Source: an uncultured Bacilli bacterium (GTDB lineage Bacteria > Bacillota_I > Bacilli_A > RF39 > UBA660). Taken from it: a stretch of 51,011 nucleotides of DNA. A program made the position numbers and the translations under genes. The stretch covers positions 1-51,011 of the forward strand of contig CAOLUI010000005.1 of the NCBI GenBank assembly GCA_948479395.1. Reading direction: 5' to 3'. The notes below the pieces were generated by a model that saw only the letters and a list, made by a program, of their open reading frames with translations, did no database searches and was not told the DNA's origin. Shown here in pieces: positions 43,576-51,011 of the stretch (its first letter is position 1; every line of letters begins with the position of its first letter).

Positions 43576-44433
43576 ATGGAAAATAATCGACAAAATTCAA
43601 CAAATATAAACTGGTATCCAGGACATATGGCTAAAACTAGAAGATTAATTAAAGAAAAATTTGCTCTTATAGATATCGTATATGAGCTTGTAGATGCCAG
43701 AATCCCTTATTCGTCTAAAATAAGAGATATATATGATATAATAAAAGACAAGGAAAAAATAATTATAATGACTAAAAAAGATCTTTGTGATCTAAAAGCT
43801 ACCCAAAAATGGATCAATTATTATGAAAATTTAGGTTCTAAAGTAATACTTGTTGATTTAAATAATAATAATGATTTCAAAAAAATTATTGATGTTACTA
43901 AAGAAATGACAAAACATTTACAAGAAAAAAGACAAGAAAAGAAAATGAAAGAAAAAGATATTCGGGCTTTAGTTGTTGGTATTCCCAATGTCGGTAAAAG
44001 TACACTAATAAATAAAATGGCTAATAAAAAAGTTGCTGATGTAGGAAATAACCCTGGAGTTACCAAGCATATTAAATGGTTAAAAACGCCTTACAATATC
44101 TCTCTTTTAGATACCCCAGGTATATTATGGCCTAAAATAAGCGAGACCAATGTCGGATTAAACTTAGCGGCTATGACAAGTATTAAAGAAGAAATTTTAC
44201 CCCTTGATGATGTAGCCATCCATATATTAAAAACATTAGAAAAATATTATCCTGATCTATTAAAGGAACGTTATAATATTGAAAATGTTAAAGATATTGA
44301 AAAGGCTTATGAAACTATTGGCCAAAAAATAGGAGCTATAAAAAATAATGAAATTGATTATGAACGAGTAAGTAAAAAAATAATCAATGACATAAAATCA
44401 GAATATATAAAGGGAATAACATTTGATCGATAA
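43576..44433 (+). CDS. rbgA: Ribosome biogenesis GTPase RbgA
   Basis: Circularly permuted GTPase needed for late 50S assembly. INWYPGHMAKTRR start, G4 TKKDLCD, G1 GIPNVGKSTLINK, G3 DTPGILWP, and a C-terminal domain ending SEYIKGITFDR. AGGAAG (43562-43567) supports ATG 43576 over GTG 43567. The first codons (NNRQNSTNIN) carry the direct repeat also found at 41207. In related genomes rbgA follows lepB directly. Confidence 0.95.
   Translation: MENNRQNSTNINWYPGHMAKTRRLIKEKFALIDIVYELVDARIPYSSKIRDIYDIIKDKEKIIIMTKKDLCDLKATQKWINYYENLGSKVILVDLNNNNDFKKIIDVTKEMTKHLQEKRQEKKMKEKDIRALVVGIPNVGKSTLINKMANKKVADVGNNPGVTKHIKWLKTPYNISLLDTPGILWPKISETNVGLNLAAMTSIKEEILPLDDVAIHILKTLEKYYPDLLKERYNIENVKDIEKAYETIGQKIGAIKNNEIDYERVSKKIINDIKSEYIKGITFDR
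43582..43609 (+). repeat. Direct repeat, copy within the rbgA start
   Basis: Partner of 41207-41234 (25 of 28 identical); 2375 bp separate the two copies. Confidence 0.65.
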
Positions 44434-44455
44434 ATAGAAAAGGAAGTAGTAAATA

Positions 44456-45316
44456 ATGAAAAAATTAATGCCAAATATTTTATTTCATATTGAAAGTGAA
44501 CGTCTATTTGATTTATTAGAAAAGTTTAATGAAAGAAAATTAAATTATGAACGACGATTACCGGTGGCTAAAACTCCATATCATGGGATAATAAGTACTA
44601 TAGATGTTTCTTTCGAAGAAAAAGATTTAAAAAAATTTTTAGAAATAATAAAAGAAGAAAATTACAAATCAAGAATAAGATTATATAAGTTAAAGGATAA
44701 TTACTATCGCCCCTTTGTTGTCCAAAATGAAAATAATTACTTAATTTATACAACATTTTTTTATCAAAAATTATGTAATGCTGAAAATTTTGTTGCTCAA
44801 AAAAATGACATTAGCGATTATAATTTTTTAGAATGTTTTGAAATAACAGCTAAAACCGAAAATGAAGCAAAAGGATATTATCGTTCAGTTGCCCATATTC
44901 CAGCAAGTGAATATTTAACTAATACTGATACAGGAACATTTAATATAAAAACATTTAATAATAATAATGATTATACTGTTATTACAAATGCAATAAATAT
45001 TCGCGATATAATTACATCATATAGAAGTTTTTATGACGATTTATTTTCTTTACCAATATATAATGGAATTAGTGAATTTCAAGTTATAGAATATTATATT
45101 TCTTTTATGGAAAATATGGTTATTCATTTTGCTGAAGATGTAGATATTGTCGAATTATATTCTAAAGACAATGGAGTTTTAACAGAAAAACCAATGTTAA
45201 AATTCTCTAAAAGTAAAACATCAAATAAATTAGAAGAAAATGTAGTAGATATAATAAATAATTTTTTAGAACAACAATATGGATTAAAAAGAAAAAACAC
45301 ATATAAAGTAGATTAA
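44456..45316 (+). CDS. Hypothetical protein, 286 residues
   Basis: Not recognised. Soluble, no signal peptide. Recognisable blocks are YHGIISTIDVSFEEKDLKKF, FFYQKLCNAENFVAQKND and HFAEDVDIVELYSKDNG. The N-terminal part has alternating charged helices; the C-terminal part ends in a basic tail. It lies between rbgA and rnhB, where most relatives have nothing, and has a clear GGAAG RBS, so it is likely expressed with the housekeeping operon. Confidence 0.55.
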   Translation: MKKLMPNILFHIESERLFDLLEKFNERKLNYERRLPVAKTPYHGIISTIDVSFEEKDLKKFLEIIKEENYKSRIRLYKLKDNYYRPFVVQNENNYLIYTTFFYQKLCNAENFVAQKNDISDYNFLECFEITAKTENEAKGYYRSVAHIPASEYLTNTDTGTFNIKTFNNNNDYTVITNAINIRDIITSYRSFYDDLFSLPIYNGISEFQVIEYYISFMENMVIHFAEDVDIVELYSKDNGVLTEKPMLKFSKSKTSNKLEENVVDIINNFLEQQYGLKRKNTYKVD

Positions 45317-45393
45317 ATATTTACTTTTTTTCATGGAAAAAACCTCTATTAAAAGAAAATATGATAAAATTAAATTATTCTGGAAGTGAAATA

Positions 45394-46059
45394 ATGGAAA
45401 AACAAAAAATTAATCTTTTAAAATATGAACAAGAATTATATCAAAAGAATATAACATTAATAGCTGGAGTAGATGAAGTAGGAAGAGGACCATTAGTGGG
45501 TTCTGTTGTAGCAGCAGCAGTAATTTTGCCTAAAAATTATCATTTAGAAGGATTAACAGATTCTAAAAAATTGAGTGAAAAAAAGCGTAATTTATTCTAT
45601 GAAATTATTAGTAGGGATGCTATTGCTATTGGGATTGGAGAAATATCAAGTCAAAAAATAGATGAAGTAAATATTTATGAAGCTAGTAAATTAGCCATGA
45701 AAGAAGCTTTAAAAAACTTAAATGTTAAACCAGAACATGTTTTAATTGATGCCATGCCTCTTAATTTAGATATGCCAAGTACAAGCATTATCCATGGCGA
45801 TGCTCTATCAATTTCTATTGCTGCTGCAAGTGTAATAGCAAAAGTTACTCGAGATAAAATGATGTATGAGTTAAATGAAAAATATCCTGAATATCACTTT
45901 GATAAACATAAAGGCTATCCTACCAAACTTCATTTAGAGTGTTTAAAAAAATATGGTCCATTACCAATTTATAGATTTACATATAAACCAGTTCATGATT
46001 TAATATTAAAAGGTGGCGAAGTAAAAAATGAAGAAATTAAGGAAAAACAAACTATTTAA
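45394..46059 (+). CDS. rnhB: Ribonuclease HII
   Basis: Removes RNA from RNA-DNA hybrids. GVDEVGRGPL (D27, E28 of this start), SKKLSEKKR, the third Asp in VLIDAMPL and the KVTRDKMM block are all present, with the typical end KKYGPLPIYR...FKPVHDLI-like. GGAAG supports ATG 45394 (222 residues) over the longer frame. It overlaps the next gene by 32 bp. Confidence 0.95.
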   Translation: MEKQKINLLKYEQELYQKNITLIAGVDEVGRGPLVGSVVAAAVILPKNYHLEGLTDSKKLSEKKRNLFYEIISRDAIAIGIGEISSQKIDEVNIYEASKLAMKEALKNLNVKPEHVLIDAMPLNLDMPSTSIIHGDALSISIAAASVIAKVTRDKMMYELNEKYPEYHFDKHKGYPTKLHLECLKKYGPLPIYRFTYKPVHDLILKGGEVKNEEIKEKQTI

Positions 46060-48055
46060 AAATTACATATCTTTATTAATTCCTTTATTTATAATTGAAA
46101 TATTATTTAAAATATTATTAGAAATGCCAATTATAGAATGGTCAACTTTAAGAATCTTTATTAGTTGTAATATATTAGCTTTATTTATTAGTCTTATTAC
46201 ACTTTTCTTAAAAGAAAAAAGTAATAAAATAATTAGTAGTCTTATTTTATTAATAGCTAGCATTTATGCTATTATGCAAGCAGGATTTGAAAATTATATT
46301 GGTGTTTATGTTTCTCTTGGAACAAGTAGTCAATTAGGAGCTGTAAAAGAATATATAAAAGATTACTTTGATTCATTTAATCCCTTATTTTATACTTTAG
46401 CTATTCCTTTTATCTTATTCATAATATATAAATTAATCTTCGAAAGAAAAATATTTAAAAAGTATTATAAAGAATATGGAAATAAATTTGAAAAATTAAC
46501 TAATTTAAAAAGTGCTAAATTAGCTTTAATTATTATTACTTTGTTATGCGGTATTTATTATGGAACTTTACGGTTAAAATTTATGCAAAATGAACTTCAA
46601 TTAGAAAGTACTTATTCTTTATTTAAAAATCCTAATAATCCCAATATTAGTGTGAACCAATTTGGTATTTCTTTTTTTGGCATTTTAGATGTTAAAACTA
46701 CTTTAATAAAACCTAATACAGAAGAAATTATAGACTTTGCCAAAGATCATAACAAAACCGAAAATACAGATTATTCAAGAACTATTGATGATACTAATTG
46801 GCTTGATTTAGATAATGAAACAACTAATAATAATTATAAAACTTTAAACAGTTATTTTATGAATCGTACTATAACCGATAAAAATGAATATACTGGGGTA
46901 TTTGAAGGTAAAAATTTAATTGTAATTATGTTAGAATCAGTTAATGAAATTTTTATAAATCCTGAATATTATCCAACATTTTATAAATTATATACTAATG
47001 GTTGGAGTTTTGAAAACTCTTATTCGCCTAGAAATTCTTGTTCAACAGGGAATAATGAAATGAGTGGGATGATAAGTTTATTTAGTATTTATAGGACTTG
47101 TACAGCTAATAATTATAAAAATAATCAATATGATGAAAGTATTTTCAATTTATTTAATCGAGCTGGCTATCAAACGTCTTCTTATCATAATTATACAGAA
47201 AAGTACTATTATCGTTCAACAATCCATCAAAATATGGGGAGTGGCAAGTATTATGGCGTCGAAGATTTAGAAATTCCTTATAATGAAGAATATAAAGAAT
47301 GGCCTAGCGATATCTTGCTTATGGAAGAAGCGATGAAAAGAATTGATACTACTAATCCTTTTATGGCTTGGATTACCACTGTTACAAGTCACCAACCTTA
47401 TTATTTAGCTAGTGAAATGGGCGAAAAACATTTAAATTTATTTGATAATACCAATTATCCTACAACTTTAAAACGTTATATGTCAAAATTAAAAGAATTA
47501 GATTTAGCTTTAGAAAGACTTTTAGAACTTTTAGAAGAACAAAACGTTTTAGATGATACTGTATTAGTTTTTTTTGGCGATCATTATCCTTATGGTTTAA
47601 ATACTAATGATATTAATATGGCCTTACCATATGATGTCAATGAAAAAAATAATGTTGATAAAACTCCTTTTGTTATATATAATAGCAAAATAGAAAAGCG
47701 AAAATTTAGCCAATATACTTCTTATATGAATATTCTTCCCACCCTTGCCAACTTATTTAATCTAGAATATGATCCAAGAGTCTATATTGGAGAAGATATT
47801 TTATCTCCAAACTATATAAATTCTTACAAAAATCGTGTAATACTAGCGGATGGTTCATGGGAAGATAAAAATGCCACTTATGATGCTACAACAGGAAAAA
47901 TTACATATTATACTGATAAAAATTATAGTAATGAAGAAATAATTTCATATAATCAAGAAATAAATAATATGATTAAGATGAGTAACTTAGCCATTAAAAC
48001 CAATTATTTTAAATATTTAAAAGAAGGTCTTAATAAAAATAATATTGAAAATTAG
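46028..48055 (+). CDS. LTA synthase family sulfatase-fold transferase
   Basis: Polytopic enzyme that adds glycerol phosphate (or a related group) to a membrane or wall polymer. Five N-terminal spans (about residues 10-175), then an extracellular sulfatase-fold domain: VIMLESVNE (metal-binding Glu), the Thr nucleophile in SCSTGNNEMSG (T340), ITTVTSHQPY and VFFGDHYPYG. All catalytic elements are present. The start inside rnhB is supported by GGCGAAG spacing. Position between rnhB and topA is unusual. Confidence 0.87.
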   Translation: MKKLRKNKLFKNYISLLIPLFIIEILFKILLEMPIIEWSTLRIFISCNILALFISLITLFLKEKSNKIISSLILLIASIYAIMQAGFENYIGVYVSLGTSSQLGAVKEYIKDYFDSFNPLFYTLAIPFILFIIYKLIFERKIFKKYYKEYGNKFEKLTNLKSAKLALIIITLLCGIYYGTLRLKFMQNELQLESTYSLFKNPNNPNISVNQFGISFFGILDVKTTLIKPNTEEIIDFAKDHNKTENTDYSRTIDDTNWLDLDNETTNNNYKTLNSYFMNRTITDKNEYTGVFEGKNLIVIMLESVNEIFINPEYYPTFYKLYTNGWSFENSYSPRNSCSTGNNEMSGMISLFSIYRTCTANNYKNNQYDESIFNLFNRAGYQTSSYHNYTEKYYYRSTIHQNMGSGKYYGVEDLEIPYNEEYKEWPSDILLMEEAMKRIDTTNPFMAWITTVTSHQPYYLASEMGEKHLNLFDNTNYPTTLKRYMSKLKELDLALERLLELLEEQNVLDDTVLVFFGDHYPYGLNTNDINMALPYDVNEKNNVDKTPFVIYNSKIEKRKFSQYTSYMNILPTLANLFNLEYDPRVYIGEDILSPNYINSYKNRVILADGSWEDKNATYDATTGKITYYTDKNYSNEEIISYNQEINNMIKMSNLAIKTNYFKYLKEGLNKNNIEN

Positions 48056-48066
48056 AAAGGGTAAAA

Positions 48067-50088
48067 ATGAAAAAATTAGTAATAGTAGAATCACCATCCA
48101 AAAGTAAAACAATTGAAAAATATTTAGGAAATGATTATAAAGTAGTCTCAAGTAAAGGTCATATAAGAGACTTGGCAACTACAGGTAAATTTGGTTTAGG
48201 AGTAGATGTCGAAAATGATTTTGCTCCTAATTATGTTCCTATAAAAGGAAAATCCAAAGATATAAACGCTTTAAAAAAAGATGTGAAAAATAGTGATTTT
48301 GTTTATCTTGCAACTGACCCCGATCGAGAAGGAGAAGCAATATCATGGCATTTAAAAGATACTTTGGATATTAATGATAATTATAGTCGAGTAGTTTTTA
48401 ATGAAATTACCAAAGATGTTGTATTAGATGCTATCAATAATCCTCGAAAAATAGATGATAATTTAGTCAAAAGTCAGGAAACAAGAAGAATTCTGGATCG
48501 GATTATTGGTTTTCGTTTAAGTAAACTTATGCAATCTAAAACTGGGGGAAAAAGTGCAGGTAGAGTTCAAAGTGTGGCTTTGAAATTAATTGTTGACCGG
48601 GAACGTGAAATAGAAAGTTTTATTCCTGTCGAATATTGGACAATTACTGCTGATTTTAAAGATTTTGTTGCTAATTTAGAAAAATATCATGGAAAAAAAA
48701 TAGAAATATCTTCCGAGGTTGAAGCAAATGAAATTCTTAATAAATTAAGTAATGCTTTTAAAATTGATTCCGTTAATAATACGGATAGCGAACATAAAGC
48801 TAAACCGGTCTTTAAAACTTCAACAATGCAACGAATGGCCGCTAATAAAATCAATTTTGCACCTTCAAAAACCATGCGTATTGCACAAAAGCTTTATGAA
48901 GGAATTGATATTGGAAGTGAAACTGTAGGTCTTATAACCTATATGAGAACTGATTCTGAAAGAGTTTCAAATACTTTTGTGGCTGAAACATATGAGTATA
49001 TCAAAAAAAAATATGGATCTGAATACATCGGTAGTGTTAAAGTTGGAAAAAAAGATAAAAATATGCAAGATGCCCATGAAGGTATTAGACCCACTAGCAT
49101 TAAAAGAACTCCAGAAAGTCTAAAAAAATACTTAAGTGCCGATGAATATAAACTTTATAATTTAATTTATATTCGTGCATTAGCTTCTTTAATGGCTAAT
49201 GCTAAATTAATATTAACTAGTGTTTTATTAGAAAATAATGGCTATTTATTTAAAGCAAATGGAAGTGTTTTAAAATTTGATGGTTATTTAAAAATTTATC
49301 ATGAATTTGAAGATCAAAAAGATACAATCTTACCAGATTTTGCTAATTATAAAAGTAATACCATTATTGCTAATGATATTTTAAAAGAACAACATTTTAC
49401 TAAACCTCTTCCGAGATATAGAGAAGATAGTTTAATAAAAGAAATGGAAAGTTTAGGCATTGGAAGACCAAGTACATACGCTACTATTATATCAACGATT
49501 AAAGACCGTGGTTATGTAACTTTAGAAGATAAAAAATTAATTCCTACTTCAATTGGGATTGAAACAACCGATAAACTCCAAGAATTTTTCAGTAATATTG
49601 TTAATGTTGAGTATACTAGTGCTATGGAAACTGATTTAGATAAAATAGCTGAAGATAAGCAAGATAATATTAAAGTATTAAAAGAATTTTATAATAAATT
49701 TGAGCCTTGTGTTGAAGAAGCATTCACTAAAATGGAAAAAAAAGAAGCTGAAAAAACTGGAGAAATTTGTCCAGAGTGTGGAAATGATTTAGTAATTCGT
49801 CGAGGAAGATATGGAGAATTTGTTGCTTGTTCTAATTATCCTGAATGTAAATATATAAAAAAAGAGGAGCAAGAACATAAAGAAATAATTAATTGCCCTA
49901 ATTGTGAAGGAAAAATTATAGAGAAAAAAACCCGCAAAGGCAAAATTTTTTACGGTTGTTCTAATTATCCTAAATGTAAAACAGCTCTTTGGTATAAACC
50001 AACAGGAGAGTTATGTCCTGAATGTAAAAATATGTTAATTGAAAAAAAGGATAAAATAGTTTGTTCTAATTGTGAATACGAAAAATAA
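48067..50088 (+). CDS. topA: DNA topoisomerase I
   Basis: Type IA topoisomerase relaxing negative supercoils. Toprim domain starts IVESPSKSKTIEKYLG and has DPDREGE; the active-site Tyr is in GLITYMRTDSERV (Y292); GIGRPSTYA follows. Zinc-ribbon modules close the protein (CPECGNDL...CSNYPEC; CPNCEGK...CSNYPKC; CPECKNM...CSNC). 673 residues, complete. AGAAAGGGTAAAAATG gives the RBS. Confidence 0.97.
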   Translation: MKKLVIVESPSKSKTIEKYLGNDYKVVSSKGHIRDLATTGKFGLGVDVENDFAPNYVPIKGKSKDINALKKDVKNSDFVYLATDPDREGEAISWHLKDTLDINDNYSRVVFNEITKDVVLDAINNPRKIDDNLVKSQETRRILDRIIGFRLSKLMQSKTGGKSAGRVQSVALKLIVDREREIESFIPVEYWTITADFKDFVANLEKYHGKKIEISSEVEANEILNKLSNAFKIDSVNNTDSEHKAKPVFKTSTMQRMAANKINFAPSKTMRIAQKLYEGIDIGSETVGLITYMRTDSERVSNTFVAETYEYIKKKYGSEYIGSVKVGKKDKNMQDAHEGIRPTSIKRTPESLKKYLSADEYKLYNLIYIRALASLMANAKLILTSVLLENNGYLFKANGSVLKFDGYLKIYHEFEDQKDTILPDFANYKSNTIIANDILKEQHFTKPLPRYREDSLIKEMESLGIGRPSTYATIISTIKDRGYVTLEDKKLIPTSIGIETTDKLQEFFSNIVNVEYTSAMETDLDKIAEDKQDNIKVLKEFYNKFEPCVEEAFTKMEKKEAEKTGEICPECGNDLVIRRGRYGEFVACSNYPECKYIKKEEQEHKEIINCPNCEGKIIEKKTRKGKIFYGCSNYPKCKTALWYKPTGELCPECKNMLIEKKDKIVCSNCEYEK

Positions 50089-50110
50089 AAAATAAAAGGA
50101 GCATTTTAAA

Positions 50111-50878
50111 ATGAAAAATTTAAAAAATTCTTTAATGAAAATAAGAAAAAAAGCATTGATGTTAGGAGTAGCTACAAGTTTAGCCGTTTCTTCTAGCGCT
50201 TGTTCCAAAAATGAGGAAGAAAAAATAGGATTTCAAATTGAAAATGAAATTAATAATTTAGACAATAATGGTTTATATGAATATTTAGTTGATTATTCGG
50301 GATTAGAAAGCCAAAATTATGACTTTTCAGATAATTTTAATAGTAAAAGTTTTGCTAAAGTTGATAGTGAAGAAATTCATGGCACTAGTTTTTGGAATGA
50401 AAAATCCTCTGCCTATTATCGTCAAAATTTAGTTCTAATATGGCCTGATTGTTACAGTTTATATGATATTACTCCTTGGCTTAGAGAATCTAACTTTGAC
50501 CTAGATTTAAAATATGAACAACTTAAGTTATTAAATGGTCCTAAGTTTTTAGTAATTTATTCTTCTATTACTGCCAAAAGAAAACTAAACTTAATAGGAA
50601 AAGATATTTTAAATAGCGATAAATTAGAATTTTTAAGTGGTGACAATATATCAAGTACTGCTATTTATTATGAAGGAGAATTAGTTGCCTTTAAACAAAC
50701 TGGTGTTGGTAGTGATTGTGAAAATGTTCAAAAAGCCATCGTTGGGGATGTTGATATAGCACTTAATAAAATTTCACAATTAGGTTTACTAAAAAAATCT
50801 GAAAAAATAAGTTTAGACGATTTATTAGTTTATCAAGAAGAATTAAATCAGGAAAATAAATTACAAAGAAAAAAATAA
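50111..50878 (+). CDS. Hypothetical lipoprotein
   Basis: A basic N-terminus, a hydrophobic stretch (ALMLGVATSLAVSSSAC) and a lipobox Cys at about residue 31 indicate a lipoprotein. The mature part, about 225 residues, is acidic and mixed, with WNEKSSAYYRQNLVLIWPDCYSLYDITPWL and GDNISSTAIYYEGELVAFKQTG (in parts). No family is recognised. RBS AAAAGGAGC before ATG 50111; probably cotranscribed with topA and ended by the terminator below. Confidence 0.65.
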   Translation: MKNLKNSLMKIRKKALMLGVATSLAVSSSACSKNEEEKIGFQIENEINNLDNNGLYEYLVDYSGLESQNYDFSDNFNSKSFAKVDSEEIHGTSFWNEKSSAYYRQNLVLIWPDCYSLYDITPWLRESNFDLDLKYEQLKLLNGPKFLVIYSSITAKRKLNLIGKDILNSDKLEFLSGDNISSTAIYYEGELVAFKQTGVGSDCENVQKAIVGDVDIALNKISQLGLLKKSEKISLDDLLVYQEELNQENKLQRKK

Positions 50879-50890
50879 AAGTGCTTTAAG

Positions 50891-50923
50891 ACTATTACAG
50901 ATATTTTTAGTAATAGTTTTTTA
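50891..50923 (+). terminator. Terminator of the topA-lipoprotein unit
   Basis: ACTATTAC (50891-50898) pairs with GTAATAGT (50910-50917), followed by T residues. Confidence 0.75.
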
Positions 50924-50951
50924 TTGTTTAAAAAAATAAAAATGATATAAT
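50924..50951 (+). promoter_or_regulatory. Promoter of the gene at the window end
   Basis: TTGTTT (50924-50929), a 16-base spacer and TATAAT (50946-50951). Confidence 0.45.
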
Positions 50952-50977
50952 GTGATTAAGATAGGAGCTAAAAATAA

Positions 50978-51011
50978 ATGAATAAAAAAAGAATAATAAT
51001 GCTAAGTGTGA
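50978..51011 (+). CDS. Start of a gene cut by the window end
   Basis: AGGAGC RBS (50963-50968) and ATG 50978, reading MNKKRIIMLSV before the window ends. The basic start followed by hydrophobic residues suggests a signal or membrane anchor. Nothing more can be said. Confidence 0.6.
   Translation, partial: MNKKRIIMLSV

Overview
The window comes from a very AT-rich, low-GC Gram-positive-type bacterium that uses TGA as an ordinary stop. It has a cell-wall and teichoic-acid gene set (FtsW-like flippase/polymerase, LTA synthase-type enzyme, NodB deacetylase, signal peptidase I) together with ComEA/ComEC, YqeG/YqeH, RbgA, a YjcZ-like small protein and KilA-N and type III restriction genes. An uncultured gut lineage of Bacillota/Bacilli (RF39- or Erysipelotrichia-like) is my best guess. 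This rests on gene content and composition only.

Layout. 1-6900: a type III restriction-modification pair (mod-res) lies between two paralogous surface-protein genes. The first is cut by the window edge. The second is out of frame at a G6 run inside its membrane anchor. 7000-10531: yqeG-yqeH-mutL housekeeping operon. 10548-15359: a decayed locus with a broken unknown gene (perhaps HopA1-like) and a broken ABC exporter. The exporter is split at a G run by a 2.2-kb element with terminal inverted repeats that carries its own intact ABC exporter. 15400-18400: a NodB deacetylase, a membrane protein, tRNA-Ile and tRNA-Glu, a frameshifted DUF2000 gene, a 30-residue membrane peptide behind a structured leader, and tRNA-Lys. 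18395-23837: three hypothetical genes, ending in a 1515-residue protein with a C-terminal nucleotidyltransferase domain. 23890-31521: tRNA-Ser, a TPR protein, a metal-binding-type lipoprotein lacking its metal ligands, yidD, rnc-smc (short SMC), a kinase-like protein, def, and a YjcZ-like protein. 31647-36648: ftsW, comEA-comEC, holA. 36650-50088: the conserved rplS-lepB-rbgA-rnhB-topA run, interrupted between lepB and rbgA by about 5.9 kb of accessory genes. 50111-end: a lipoprotein and the first codons of another gene.

How it fits together. The backbone is ordinary translation, division, competence and repair machinery. The interest lies in the accessory parts: G runs that act as a frameshift site (5862) and as a transposon target (12802/15040); a Mod subunit whose catalytic DPPY reads DVLY; a small island of nucleotide-handling proteins (nucleotidyltransferase, NUDIX, possible ADP-ribosyltransferase-like, CYTH); a 28-bp repeat of the rbgA 5' end flanking a KilA-N segment; and a large unclassified nucleotidyltransferase fusion. 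All calls are by reading alone, with no database search.
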